Source of the DNA: Agmasoma carcini (nom. nud.)
Taxonomy: Eukaryota; Microsporidia; Thelohaniidae
Direction: 5' to 3'
Length of the DNA stretch: 64,000 bases
Assembly: GCA_029232285.1 (NCBI GenBank)
Contig: JAOXFI010000003.1
Coordinates: 1-64,000 of the forward strand
The notes below the pieces were generated by a model. It was not told the origin of the DNA, did no database searches, and worked only from the letters and a program-made list of their open reading frames with translations. The position numbers and the translations under genes were made by a program. Below are positions 32,301-41,644 of the stretch, piece by piece (position 1 is the first letter of the stretch; each line of letters opens with the position of its first letter).

Positions 32301-33710
32301 AAGAGAAATAATAGTTATGATGATTATGACATCATTTCAGATTATTTAGAAACGATTGAAGTTGAAGAAGAGAGTACAAATTATAAACAAAAACCCATTT
32401 TAGAAGGAGATGATCTAAATCAAATACACATTGTTGAAGATCAAGAAAAACCTACAAAAGATATTTTAGAAGAAGAAATAATCTTAAAATCAAGTCCTTG
32501 TAAGATAATAAATGATGACAGCATCAAAACATATAAAGAAAATCAAGTTTCTGAAAGCTCACAATCAACAACCATGGATGAAAATCCTAGTAGATGTGCA
32601 TTTTCTGAAAATTTTATAAATATAAAAAAAGACGAGGATAAAACTAGAGAAAATTCAAAATTATCTGATGAATTATTAAATTTATATGATAATAAAAAAA
32701 ACAATAAAATATCTGAAGAGTTAAAATTTGAAACACAAAATATTGATGGTAAATTAGTTGATAACAATAAAATATCTGAAGAGTTTTCATTTAAGAAACA
32801 CCAATCAAACCTTAAAATATCACAAGCTTCAATCAAAAAATTAAATACCAAAAATTTCTTATCAAAAAATCTTTCACATCCATCAAAAAGAAATATTAAA
32901 CAAAATAAATCACAACTAAAAGTAAACAAATACATTTTAGGTGACACTTCACTTCCACAAACAAACACAGGAGGCACGCCTAGCCCAGAGGTTTTAACTA
33001 GACTGTACTCAGTCAAGGATGAAGCATCAAATGTAAGTGAAGCTGATACATTTGAACTCTTGAATGAGGCAGGCAGAAGAGCACGTTTCATGAAAGTTGC
33101 AGAAATGCCAAAACATAGATTTGTACTTGGCAGAAAACAAGGGATTATTGATATTGAAGATGTACTAACAATATCAGACCTTCAGTCAAGAGATATCATT
33201 GGAAAGCTTAGCAAAAGAGGAAGGAAAGGTGTCAAAACTGATAATTATTTTTATATTAGAAACACTTTTCTAACTTTGTACCACTCAAAAGGTATTAAAA
33301 TAAATATTGATGAATCACCAAACCAAATTGAATGGGATCTCATTGATCCACAAAATAGTTCTTATTTCTATAAAAAGAAACAAACTTTTCAGTTAAATGA
33401 TGTAAAGCTGTATTTAAACAAAGAAGTTCGTATGTTTCCTGTGTTTTATTGTTTTGGTTCGCAAATGTCAAATGATTTAGAAGAAATCACTGACAAAGTT
33501 ATATTAAGTGTATTGAAGAAGGGAAACAAATATCATGTTGAAATAAAAGAAGGTGATGTGAAGAAAACGGTTGTGATGCATAATTTAGATTTTGCTATTG
33601 GTGATTCAAATGAAAAATATTATTTTAGAGCACCAACGATCAGCACATTTTTAAAATGGATAATTATTATTCATATTAGGAAGGGTAGAAAGATATGTTC
33701 ACTTGGTTAA
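32268..33710 (+). CDS. Protein with long disordered N-terminus and C-terminal PH-like domain, 480 aa
   Basis: Residues 1 to about 230 are acidic/Lys/Ser-rich and likely disordered, with short repeats (NNKISEELKFE and NNKISEEFSFK). The C-terminal 190 residues look like a pleckstrin-homology-type fold: a first strand IIGKLSKRGRKGVKTDNYFY then IRNTFLTLYHSKG (the usual 'G-x-L-x-K-x-G...W-x-x-R-x-x-x-L' start), further strands, and a closing helix after KYYFRAPTISTFLKWIIIIH where the conserved PH Trp is kept. PH domains bind phosphoinositides or proteins, so a membrane-associated adaptor role is possible. The start is uncertain: ATG 32,268 or the in-frame ATG at 32,289. This gene lacks the clean AAATTT element of its neighbours. 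Confidence 0.7.
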   Translation: MFLISFVMYKEKRNNSYDDYDIISDYLETIEVEEESTNYKQKPILEGDDLNQIHIVEDQEKPTKDILEEEIILKSSPCKIINDDSIKTYKENQVSESSQSTTMDENPSRCAFSENFINIKKDEDKTRENSKLSDELLNLYDNKKNNKISEELKFETQNIDGKLVDNNKISEEFSFKKHQSNLKISQASIKKLNTKNFLSKNLSHPSKRNIKQNKSQLKVNKYILGDTSLPQTNTGGTPSPEVLTRLYSVKDEASNVSEADTFELLNEAGRRARFMKVAEMPKHRFVLGRKQGIIDIEDVLTISDLQSRDIIGKLSKRGRKGVKTDNYFYIRNTFLTLYHSKGIKINIDESPNQIEWDLIDPQNSSYFYKKKQTFQLNDVKLYLNKEVRMFPVFYCFGSQMSNDLEEITDKVILSVLKKGNKYHVEIKEGDVKKTVVMHNLDFAIGDSNEKYYFRAPTISTFLKWIIIIHIRKGRKICSLG

Positions 33711-33764
33711 ATAAAAAAAGTTTTTTTTAATATTTATTGGATAAAAGTTGTGTTTATTTATAGT

Positions 33765-34262
33765 CATTCATGGTTAGTCGTGGTCATTAATGGTCAGCGA
33801 TAGTCAGTTATGGCCCGTCATGGTCAATGTCAAGCCATTTTAGTCATGGTCAAATCATAATCAGGTCATGGTTGGTCATGGTCATGGTCAGGTCATGGTC
33901 AGGTCATGGTCAGGTCATGGTCAGGTCATGGTCAGGTCATGGTCAGGTCATGGTCAATGTCAAGCCATTTTAGTCATGGTTAGTCATGGTTAGTCATGGT
34001 CAGGTCATGGTCAGGTCATGGTCAGGTCATGGTTAGTCATGGTTAGTCATGGTCAGGTCATGGTCAGGTCATGGTCAGGTCATGGTCAGGTCATGGTCAT
34101 GGTCAGGTCATGGTCAATGTCAAGCCATTTTAGTCATGGTTAGTCATGGTTAGTCATGGTTAGTCATGGTCAGTTCATGGTCAGGTCATGGTCAGGTCAT
34201 GGTCAAATCATGGTCAAATTATAATTAGGTCATGGTCAAATCATAATCAGGTCATGGTCATA
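33765..34262. repeat. Minisatellite, AGGTCATGGTC unit, higher-order
   Basis: About 0.5 kb made of an 11-bp unit AGGTCATGGTC with variants (AGTCATGGTT, AAATCATGGTC, AAATCATAATC). A longer phrase, AATGTCAAGCCATTTTAGTC, breaks in at three places (about 33,826, 33,956 and 34,116), giving a higher-order repeat. It fills the gap between the PH-like gene and the small ORF at 34,422. No coding. Confidence 0.9.
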
Positions 34263-34421
34263 TTCATTTATTTATAAAGGTTTCAGAATTAAAACATTAT
34301 TTATTTAATATAATTTGTTTCTTTAATATTTATTATTCTTTTAAATTTCTCTTACAAAGTTTCATATTAAAACAATCATTTATGAAACTTCAAATATAAA
34401 AAGACTGAAAATTATTTTTAT

Positions 34422-34622
34422 ATGTTTTTCTACAACTTAACTGGTATATTCGCAATAACCCAAAATCCATTTTCATCTAATTCAAACTTTTCAAGTCTTT
34501 TTGAAAACAGCAATTCAGCAGAATTAGATCAAACCAATCCTTTGATGGAGACCACTGCAGATAGGCTGGTTCAAGGTGACAAAAATTTTAATCCATTTTC
34601 TTATATTGCAGAAGAACAATAA
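34422..34622 (+). CDS. Possible small protein, 66 aa, doubtful
   Basis: Short frame between two minisatellites. Translation starts MFFYNLTGIFAITQNPFSSN and ends NFNPFSYIAEEQ. It has two NPF tripeptides, which in other proteins bind EH domains, but they can occur by chance in a Asn/Phe-rich sequence. The ATG follows AAATTATTTTTAT, only loosely like the start elements of its neighbours. Its composition (Ser, Asn, Glu, Thr) is less random-looking than the AT-driven small frames elsewhere. It could be a real small gene or leftover of a larger one. Confidence 0.35.
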   Translation: MFFYNLTGIFAITQNPFSSNSNFSSLFENSNSAELDQTNPLMETTADRLVQGDKNFNPFSYIAEEQ

Positions 34623-34667
34623 ATTTATAATTTTATAAATTTTTTATTTATTTATATATGACTTAAG

Positions 34668-35010
34668 CTAATATATTGAGGTGACTAACCTGAGTATCTG
34701 ATTAACTTTGACATTATTGACTAACCCTTACATGTCAGATTAACCCCTGAGCATATGATTAACTCTGGCATTGTTGACTAACTCTGACACGACTGATTAA
34801 CCCCTGAGCATATGATTAACCCCTGAGCATATGATTATCCCTGACACATCTGATTAACCCCCTGAGCATCTAACTAACCCTAACACGCCTGATAAATCCC
34901 TTATTCATCTGACTAACCTTGACATGGCTGATTAACCCTTTGAGCATCTGACTAACCCTACACGCTTGATTAACCCCCTGAGCATCTAAACTAACCATTC
35001 CCTATCATAA
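34668..35010. repeat. Minisatellite, GATTAACCCCTGAGCAT-type
   Basis: Imperfect units alternating GATTAACCCCTGAGCATATGA and GACTAACCCTGACACGTCTGA (each given to no more than one unit) tile the region in front of the GTF3C5-like gene. Confidence 0.85.
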
Positions 35011-35064
35011 CCATACCTTAAATAACCAATTCCATATCATAATCTTTACCCTATAAAAATTTGT

Positions 35065-36078
35065 ATGGTAGAAAATCCAAACCAATTAGTTTTACATCCT
35101 TTCATAGTTAATACAATAGAAGAACTATCTTTGTATAGAAATTCCAATGATTTTGAACTACACTTCAGTCCAGACATGTTCTCTAAGAAAGTAACCTCAA
35201 CATGTAAGAAAAAACAAAAACTTTATATTGAAATAGAAATAACTGACAATTCTTGTACAATTTTAAATTTTTATGATTCAATACATGAATTTATAACAAT
35301 AGCAGACTTTTATGTTGAAAACAGTCCTGAAGCAATAAATTTCTACAATCAAATCAATTCTGTATTTCAATCTGAAAATATAGAAAAAATTTGTGATTTT
35401 GCCAATTCTTTAGAAGAAAAAGAGGTGGAATTCCCTGAAATTAACGTTCCATACATTGTCACAGGTTTCACTACTGCTCCTTTAGGTAAAAAACTTACAC
35501 CAACAATAAACCTTTCAAATATAGTCAAAGTAAGATTTGATGAACCAATTCCTAAGGAATGTCCTTCTTATATTATTGAACCTTTAAAAAAAATTTTTGA
35601 TGAAAAAACATTTGAAGAACATAACGATTTTGTTAAAAGGTTATTTCAAAGGTCTAATATGGTTCTTATGAGGGACGTATTCAAAGAATTTGATAAAATA
35701 AAAGATAAAATAAGCATAAAATCGACATTATTAAGATATTTCTGTGCTCTTCACTCTTATTATTGTAAAACTGGGCCATGGAGATTCTGCTGGATTAAAT
35801 ATGGTTATGATCCTAGCCAGGACATGCAAAACTATAAATATCAAATTTTAGTTAAGTACGGAAGAGCATACAAATTTAGAATATGTGACTGTCCAGAGTT
35901 GCTATCTGAGATTGATAGAAACTTAGAAACGTATGTAAATACTACGTGTGACGTAAAGTGTGGATTTCATACATCTTCAATGCAAGATCTTGTCAAGTTT
36001 TACTTTGAAAATAGTGATAAGCTTAAGGAAGTTATGGAGAGTGACGATTCAAATGATGAATTTGATGTTTTTGATTAA
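35065..36078 (+). CDS. TFC1: TFIIIC subunit GTF3C5/Tfc1 (tau95)-like
   Basis: TFIIIC tau95/GTF3C5 contacts the A box of tRNA promoters for RNA polymerase III. The central-to-C-terminal part of this 337-residue protein carries the family's conserved segment. It starts with a helix-turn-helix-like stretch (LFQRSNMVLMRDVFKEFDKI), continues through IKSTLLRYFCALHSYYCKTGPW, and then reads RFCWIKYGYDPSQDMQNYKYQ; the 'TGPWRxxWIxxGYDPR' core is the hallmark. The N-terminal part (about 1-120) would be the triple-barrel dimerisation region but is very divergent. An acidic tail (MESDDSNDEFDVFD) ends it, as in other Tfc1 proteins. Yeast and human proteins are longer (about 520-650 residues). It has no AAATTT element immediately at the ATG; a minisatellite lies upstream. 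Confidence 0.72.
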   Translation: MVENPNQLVLHPFIVNTIEELSLYRNSNDFELHFSPDMFSKKVTSTCKKKQKLYIEIEITDNSCTILNFYDSIHEFITIADFYVENSPEAINFYNQINSVFQSENIEKICDFANSLEEKEVEFPEINVPYIVTGFTTAPLGKKLTPTINLSNIVKVRFDEPIPKECPSYIIEPLKKIFDEKTFEEHNDFVKRLFQRSNMVLMRDVFKEFDKIKDKISIKSTLLRYFCALHSYYCKTGPWRFCWIKYGYDPSQDMQNYKYQILVKYGRAYKFRICDCPELLSEIDRNLETYVNTTCDVKCGFHTSSMQDLVKFYFENSDKLKEVMESDDSNDEFDVFD

Positions 36079-36278
36079 ATTTTAATAATTGAAAAAAAAT
36101 ATTTATTGATAATAAAGATATTTTTAATTATTTATCTTAAAATATATATGATTAATCTAGACTAACTGTTAATAATATTGTTACATTTCATAATAATATA
36201 TTCTTTAATTTCATATCACAACATGGTCTATTTAAATCAAAAATATCTTTTTATATAAAAAATTTAATATTAAAATAT

Positions 36279-36809
36279 TTATTGTCCGAAGAAATCAACC
36301 TTAGAATCAACAAAGAAGTCCTCCTTAAGATATGATCTCATACCCTTGATCTTTGATGCAGAGTTAAGTATTTTCTCTTGTAATGACTTTTCTTCACTAC
36401 TAAGCTCAACATCTAAGACATCATAACTATTTGGAAGAATTGTAAGAACGTTTGATCCGTCAACCTTAACATCCCCCTTAACCTCAACTGAAACATCAAG
36501 CTTATACAAAAACTTTTCATCAATCTTAAAGACAGGAACTGAGTTAATAGAATAAACACCAGAGCATAAAGCCATGTTGTTGTCCAATTGCTTCAAAAAG
36601 ATCACTCTCTTAGCAGCAAATGCTCCTTCTAGAACAGCTACAATATCACCGGTCTCTAAATCTGATCTCTTTACTCTTGGCTTCTCTTGGTGCTTAGAAA
36701 TGTAATCTTTTTCTAATCCTGTCAAGTCATCAGCTGTATATCTGTCCTTTTCTAATATTCTTCTTGTTCGTTCTGACTTCACTTTAATTTCTGGAATGCT
36801 ATCTGCCAT
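36279..36809 (-). CDS. RPL6: 60S ribosomal protein eL6
   Basis: Eukaryote-specific large-subunit protein. 176 residues, close to yeast length. Key features are the KOW-like stretch DLETGDIVAVLEGAFAAKRV and the following IFLKQLDNNMALCSGVYSIN, then SVPVFKIDEKFLYKLDVSVEV: compare the family pattern 'G-x-V-x-x-x-L-x-G-x-F-x-G-K-R-V-V-F-L-K-Q-L ... L-x-x-T-G-P-x-x-x-N-x-V-P-x-R'. The Gly/Arg usually next to the K-R pair are replaced by Ala here, a noticeable change. The C-terminal helical tail is partly kept. Minus-strand start directly after TTTTTAATAAAAAATTTTTATCC. Tail-to-tail with the GTF3C5-like gene (200 bp). Confidence 0.85.
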   Translation of the reverse strand: MADSIPEIKVKSERTRRILEKDRYTADDLTGLEKDYISKHQEKPRVKRSDLETGDIVAVLEGAFAAKRVIFLKQLDNNMALCSGVYSINSVPVFKIDEKFLYKLDVSVEVKGDVKVDGSNVLTILPNSYDVLDVELSSEEKSLQEKILNSASKIKGMRSYLKEDFFVDSKVDFFGQ

Positions 36810-37004
36810 GGATAAAAATTTTTTATTAAAAAAATATAAAATATTTTTTTTTATGAAAGTCTATTAAAGTATTTAATATTAGTGATAAAGAGTATAAGTT
36901 AAGATTATAAAGAGAATAATTAACTATTTATGGTATAACTAACTGACTATTTATGATTTATCATACCATCTATAATATAACTAACTGTGCTAATTTAACA
37001 CAAT

Positions 37005-37925
37005 TTATTTTTTTTTATTACGTACACTAAATTCATGTAAATCATCAATCGTAATATAACAAGGCTTACCTCTTCCCTTATTTATTATAGGAAACTCTAA
37101 AGCATTCTCTACACTTAATCTTTTCTTATAATTAAGTCTCATCAGCTCTCCTAAAAAGTAAAGCATATCCGAATCAAAATAATTTGATAAATTTTCATTT
37201 ATAATTTCTTTCCATTCTTTATTTTTTTTGTATTTATCTAAATTTAAAATATCACAAAATGGAAACCTTCCATCTGGCACCCCTAACTTTGAAAAAACTT
37301 CATATACTTGTTCAATTTCATCTTTAGCCTTAAAGAATGGCTTTTTTGTCATCATTTCAATCAATATACATGCTAATGACCATGAATCTACCCTATCATC
37401 ATATTCAATTGCACCAAGAAGTAGTTCCGGTGCTTTATACCACAAAGTAGTTACTTTGTTGGTCATTAGAACATTAATTTCTCTAGTTAATCCAAAATCA
37501 GCAATTTTAACTGTACATTTAGAGTCAATAAGTATATTGCTAGGCTTAAGATCTCTATGTATAAATCCTTTTCTGTGTATAAAAGAGACAGCATCAAAGA
37601 GTTGGTATGAAAGATAATGAAAGTGATCAATTGAAAGTACAAAACCAGAGTTGATTAGACCTGTCAAGTCATATGGCATATACTCCAAAACTATGATATA
37701 GCTATCATCTTGTATGTAAGTGTTGTTACATTGTACAATATGTTTACTTTTAAGTGATTTTAAGGCTTTTATCTCTCTTATTGTAGAATAAGAGAAAGAG
37801 TTTGATGTATTGGTTTTAATACTCTTTAAGGCAACCTTTTGTTGTGATACCTTGTCAAAAGCTTTGTATACTATGCCATAAGCACCTTCTCCTATCTTTG
37901 ATTGTATTTCTATATTTTTTGTCAT
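37005..37925 (-). CDS. Cyclin-dependent kinase, CDK9/CTK1/BUR1-like
   Basis: A Ser/Thr kinase of the CDK family, 306 residues, essentially only the kinase domain. Visible landmarks: glycine loop GEGAYGIVYKA (residues 12-22), ATP-site Lys 34, cyclin-binding helix SYSTIREIKAL (about 45-55, the PSTAIRE position) with Glu 51, HRDLKPSN at 123-130, DFG at 143-145, activation-loop Thr in NKVTTLWYKAPELLLG (156-171). The T-loop reading VTTLWYxAPELLLG and the 'S-T-I-R-E-I' helix resemble transcriptional CDKs (CDK9, CTK1, BUR1) rather than cell-cycle CDK1, so it probably phosphorylates the RNA polymerase II C-terminal domain or elongation factors; this subfamily call is tentative. The start follows TTTTTTAAAAAAATTTACT on the minus strand. 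The usual C-terminal extension of CTK1/CDK9 is reduced to a short basic tail. Confidence 0.88.
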   Translation of the reverse strand: MTKNIEIQSKIGEGAYGIVYKAFDKVSQQKVALKSIKTNTSNSFSYSTIREIKALKSLKSKHIVQCNNTYIQDDSYIIVLEYMPYDLTGLINSGFVLSIDHFHYLSYQLFDAVSFIHRKGFIHRDLKPSNILIDSKCTVKIADFGLTREINVLMTNKVTTLWYKAPELLLGAIEYDDRVDSWSLACILIEMMTKKPFFKAKDEIEQVYEVFSKLGVPDGRFPFCDILNLDKYKKNKEWKEIINENLSNYFDSDMLYFLGELMRLNYKKRLSVENALEFPIINKGRGKPCYITIDDLHEFSVRNKKK

Positions 37926-38094
37926 AGTAAATTTTTTTAAAAAAGAAAAATTTATAATAAAATTTGAAATTGAATAAGGAGGTGTTTTGTAAGGGGTTGT
38001 TGAAAGTGTAAAATACAGAATTATTAATAAGAAAAAAATGTATTTAATATGATCATACAGTAAATAGAGTATATATAATCACATATGGTCTTAT

Positions 38095-38420
38095 AGTAAC
38101 ATCGTACACCATCATCTTCACACCATCATCTTCACACCATCACATCGTCACACCATCATAGTACACCATCATAGTACACCACCATCTTAACACCATCACA
38201 TCGTCACACCATCATAGTACACCATCAAGCCACACCATCATAGTCACACATTTTAGTCACACATTTTAGTCACACCATCATAGTTACACCATCATCTTCA
38301 CACCATCACATCGTCACACCATCATAGTCACATAGTTACACCATCAAGCCACACCATCGTTGTCACACTATCATAATTACACTATCATAGTCACATCATC
38401 ATAACCCCATGATCAATCTT
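38095..38420. repeat. Minisatellite, CACACCATCATAGT-type
   Basis: About 0.3 kb of 13-16 bp units: CACACCATCATAGT, CACACCATCACATCGT, CACACCATCAAGC and variants, between the kinase gene and the Lys/Ser-rich protein gene. Confidence 0.88.
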
Positions 38421-38455
38421 AACTAACCTTTAAAATAAAAATTGGAAATCATTTA

Positions 38456-39931
38456 TTAATATTGTTCTTCATATAAACTATCTTCATCATTATTTAAGTA
38501 AGATTTTTCTTCATTAAAACCGAATAGTTTTGAGCTGGACGACTTCTTTTTCTTATTTTCTTTAGATTCGCTAACCTTCGATTTTTTTTGTTCACTTTTT
38601 TTCTTGTTTTCACTTAAATTTGATTTATCTTTTTTCTTTTCATCTTCAGCTACTTTTGATTTTTTATTTTTTGAACTTCCTTTGTCAGCCTTTTTTGAAT
38701 CTTTCTTTTCTTCTGATAAGTTAGAACTGCTCTTTTTACCTTTGCTGGATGAGGATAGCTTATTTTTTTTGTTGTCTTCTGTTACTTTAGAATCACCTTC
38801 TTTTTTCTTGTCTTCTTCTTCTTTCTTTTTGTCTTCCTCTTCTTTCTTCTTCTTTTCTTCTTCTTCCTTCTTCTTATTCTCTTCCTCTTCCTTCTTCTTG
38901 TCTTCCTCTTCAGTCAAATACATCAAATTCTCATCAATGTCTAATAAATCATTTTTTAAATCCTGCTCTTCAAGATTATTAACTTTTGGTGATGTTAAAT
39001 TCAAATGTAATTGATTATAAAGACTTGATTTTTTGTCATTTTTCTTTTCTTTAGATTTATCATTATCAGCAGATGAAGCATCAGATTTTTTGTTCTTATC
39101 ATCTTTGTTATCAGAAAGTTTAGATTTTTTATCAGAAGATGATAATTTTGAATTTTCTTTATCTTTCTTATCAGAAGATGATACTTTGGCTTTCTTAGAT
39201 TCTTCCTTTTTATTTTCAGATAATTTAGATTTTTTTTTATCATCAGAAAGTTTAGAATCTTTCTTATCATCAGAGGCTTTAGAATCTTTCTTATCATCAG
39301 ATAATTTAGATTCTTTCTTGTCTTCAGAAGCTTTAGATTCTTTCTTGTCTTCAGATAATTTGGATTCCTTCTTGTCTTCAGAAGCTTTAGATTCTTTCTT
39401 GTCTTCAGATAATTTAGATTCTTTCTTGTCTTCAGATAATTTAGATTCTTTCTTATCCTCTTTCTTACCATCATTCTTATTTTCAGATAATTTAGATTCC
39501 TTCTTATCCTCTTTCTTATCATCCTTCTTATCTTCAGATAATTTAGATTCTTTCTTCTCTTTCTTACCATCCTTCTTCTTGTTATCAGAAAGCTTAGATT
39601 TTTTCTTATCATCAGATTTCTTATCTTCAGATAACTTAGCCTTACTCTCAGCCTTATCATCAGATTTATTAGTTTTCTTATCAGAAAGATCAGATGAACT
39701 CAACCCAAGAGCTGATTCAATCAAATCTGACTTCTTTTTATCTTTAGACTTATTCTCATCCTTAGATTTGTCAGATGTAAGATAATTACCTTCACTTTGT
39801 AAGTTTTTAGCCGTTAATCTAGATATCTGTGATCCAGATTCTGATCCAAATATATTTGCACGGCTAGAAGACGATTTACCTCGTGCAGTTAAAAGCAAAC
39901 AAATTAAAGCAGCATAGGAACGTCTGTTCAT
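38456..39931 (-). CDS. Putative secreted Lys/Ser-rich low-complexity repeat protein, 491 aa
   Basis: I take the start at 39,931, not the in-frame ATG at 40,033, because the shorter form begins with a plausible signal peptide: MNRRSYAALICLLLTARGKS (basic start, hydrophobic core, small residues). The rest is almost entirely low complexity. Residues roughly 60-320 are 8-9-residue repeats of the type KKESKLSED and KKESKASED, and a later stretch is built of KKKEEEEDKKKE units around a short unique segment (LNQLHLNLTSPKVNNLEEQD is part of it). It ends with a Ser/Lys-rich stretch and an acidic, Tyr-containing tail (SYLNNDEDSLYEEQY). Highly charged, secreted, repetitive proteins are typical of spore-wall and polar-tube (lysine-rich) components in microsporidia, a possible role here, but there is no signature that proves it. 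Repeat number probably varies. Confidence 0.7.
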   Translation of the reverse strand: MNRRSYAALICLLLTARGKSSSSRANIFGSESGSQISRLTAKNLQSEGNYLTSDKSKDENKSKDKKKSDLIESALGLSSSDLSDKKTNKSDDKAESKAKLSEDKKSDDKKKSKLSDNKKKDGKKEKKESKLSEDKKDDKKEDKKESKLSENKNDGKKEDKKESKLSEDKKESKLSEDKKESKASEDKKESKLSEDKKESKASEDKKESKLSDDKKDSKASDDKKDSKLSDDKKKSKLSENKKEESKKAKVSSSDKKDKENSKLSSSDKKSKLSDNKDDKNKKSDASSADNDKSKEKKNDKKSSLYNQLHLNLTSPKVNNLEEQDLKNDLLDIDENLMYLTEEEDKKKEEEENKKKEEEEKKKKEEEDKKKEEEDKKKEGDSKVTEDNKKNKLSSSSKGKKSSSNLSEEKKDSKKADKGSSKNKKSKVAEDEKKKDKSNLSENKKKSEQKKSKVSESKENKKKKSSSSKLFGFNEEKSYLNNDEDSLYEEQY

Positions 39932-40100
39932 ATAAACAATTGTTATTCTTCTTTTATACAATATTTGAAACAAAAGTTTCAAATTTGTTTTATGTTGTTT
40001 TTTTATAAAATATTTAATAATTTCATTTTTCATACCACCCCTTATAATATCGAAACGTAAATCCTAAACAAAATAAACAAATAATTTATTATTAAGTGAT

Positions 40101-40853
40101 CTAAAGATCAGTAATATTATATTTTACAACTAATTCTTTATATTCACTCACTGATATCGAAATAACACCACAGTTAGAGGTGCAGTCATCATCTTTTACA
40201 TTAGTCACCATCATATCACCATCTATAGAACCTTTCAACCACAGATGACCCTCTCTAATAGCAGACGAGAGATAAAAAGCGTTTAAAACTGTCTTTTCAT
40301 AAGACGTAGGATCAATAATTAACCTAAAATATTCAATATCACCTTTTGTTTTAATTATTTCTGATATTTTAATTACATTCCTTAACGTTTCGTTTAAAAA
40401 TGATGAATTTTCTAGCAACTGTGGGGTATTTGCCTTCCCTTCATTTGTATCATACTTCTTTCTAGGCAATCTTTGTTTTGGTGGTGCAGGTGTATAATTC
40501 AGGGCTGGTACATTTACAAAGTCTACAGTTCTACTTCTTTTCTTCATTTCAATAAAAAAATCTTCTAACATATTTTCAGAAGCCAAATTCAAGATATATT
40601 CCGTGTTTAGCTCTTTACGTGCTTCTTTAAACATAGCATCATGCATATCTCTGATGGTATTATAAAATACTTTTATATCAGCTCTTAAATCACTAACATT
40701 ATCGGTTTGTACGAGTAATTTCTCTAAAGAATATAATAAACTTAGTAAAGCATTTCTATCCGAGGAAATATGTTCTCTTTTCTCATAAAAATACTCAATT
40801 AGATCCTCATATGTCTCCAATGTTTTTACTTCTGATATATTGCTGAAGTCCAT
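40101..40853 (-). CDS. NSE4: Smc5/6 complex subunit Nse4 (kleisin)
   Basis: Nse4 is the kleisin of the Smc5/6 complex (genome stability, DNA repair). The 250-residue protein starts MDFSNISEVKTLETYEDLIE. I chose the ATG at 40,853 rather than 40,913 because it follows an AAAATTTTCC element on the minus strand. The N-terminal helical part (about 10-110) carries the region that binds the Smc6 neck. The C-terminal winged-helix domain is the recognisable part: DIEYFRLIIDPTSYEKTVLN, then AFYLSSAIREGHLWLKG (about residues 175-215), matching the family's 'F-F-x-F-V-I-x-P-x-S-F-x-x-T-V-E-N-x-F-x-x-S-F-L-V-x-D-G' pattern. It ends at about 250, shorter than the yeast protein (402 residues). Confidence 0.8.
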   Translation of the reverse strand: MDFSNISEVKTLETYEDLIEYFYEKREHISSDRNALLSLLYSLEKLLVQTDNVSDLRADIKVFYNTIRDMHDAMFKEARKELNTEYILNLASENMLEDFFIEMKKRSRTVDFVNVPALNYTPAPPKQRLPRKKYDTNEGKANTPQLLENSSFLNETLRNVIKISEIIKTKGDIEYFRLIIDPTSYEKTVLNAFYLSSAIREGHLWLKGSIDGDMMVTNVKDDDCTSNCGVISISVSEYKELVVKYNITDL

Positions 40854-41104
40854 GGAAAATTTTGTAAAAAAAGAAACAAATTTAATAAAAAATATTGGAG
40901 TGGGGTTAAACAAATTTAATAAAATTAAATTGATTTTTTATTTAAATATAAAAATATTAAACTAATAATAAAATTTATTAATTTTAAGTATTAATAAATC
41001 AAATATATTTAACACCCGCATCCTTATATGATTAAGCTACTAACTAAAAACGAGTATAAATTCACTCTACATTAAGCAAACATATGTAACACCACATAAA
41101 CAAC

Positions 41105-41644
41105 TTACATATTTGTATTTATTATTTTATAATTTGTACAACCAAAAGGATCACTTATATCATTAACCTTATTATAATTATTATCCTTTGTTTTTCCATC
41201 ATAAGGACATATTTTGATATCACAGCAGCTTTCTAATATTATAGAACTTTCAACGTAAACACATAAAGTGACTTTTCTGCAATTTTTCAAACGTATTTGG
41301 CGTGCCTTGGCTCTTATTTCAGATTCTGTCACATTTTCAATAACTAATGAACCATCTACCATAAATATATCACTATTACATAATTTAGAACAATCTTTAA
41401 TCTTAAGATCACCTTTTTCTTGAATATCTTGACCTTGAATCATTGTCACTTGATCATATGAGCTATCCTTAAATTTACCGTATTCATACGATGAGAAGTC
41501 CAAATCAACCATTTTGTTGTACTCAGTTTTGATGGTATTGAGTTTATTTATGTATCTCGCTCTAAGATTAACATTTTGTTCTTCACTAAGCAATATTTCA
41601 TACTTTTCAGCTTCTTTTCTTAATTTTCCTAATTTTTCATTCAT
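41105..41644 (-). CDS. Tubulin-folding cofactor C / RP2-type (TBCC domain) protein
   Basis: TBCC acts in the tubulin heterodimer-folding pathway, stimulating GTP hydrolysis by beta-tubulin in the cofactor complex. The 179-residue protein has a short helical N-terminus (MNEKLGKLRKEAEKYEILLS), then a beta-helix domain: SDIFMVDGSLVIENVTESEI, then AKARQIRLKNCRKVTLCVYV, ESSIILESCCDIKICPYDG. The QIR at residues 116-118 corresponds to the family 'QxRxH' loop with the catalytic Arg (R118); the His is replaced by Lys. The end, DPFGCTNYKI, mirrors the C-terminal 'DF' part. Divergent from the Dph6 gene with 20 bp between starts. TBCC rather than RP2 is favoured by the helical N-terminus, not certain. 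Confidence 0.8.
   Translation of the reverse strand: MNEKLGKLRKEAEKYEILLSEEQNVNLRARYINKLNTIKTEYNKMVDLDFSSYEYGKFKDSSYDQVTMIQGQDIQEKGDLKIKDCSKLCNSDIFMVDGSLVIENVTESEIRAKARQIRLKNCRKVTLCVYVESSIILESCCDIKICPYDGKTKDNNYNKVNDISDPFGCTNYKIINTNM

Noticed and set aside
32543..33091. 182-codon minus-strand frame
   Set aside because: Lies inside the PH-like gene on the opposite strand; Phe/Ser-rich complement of the Lys/Glu-rich region.
37228..37617. 129-codon plus-strand frame
   Set aside because: Antisense of the kinase gene.
39033..39785. 250-codon open frame on the plus strand rich in Ser, Leu and Phe, and 219-codon frame at 39,001-39,660 minus
   Set aside because: Both are other-frame readings of the low-complexity Lys/Ser repeat gene on the minus strand; repeat structure keeps all frames open.
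40854..40913. Longer N-terminus for Nse4 starting at 40,913
   Set aside because: The added 20 residues are hydrophobic noise and the ATG at 40,853 directly follows the start element.
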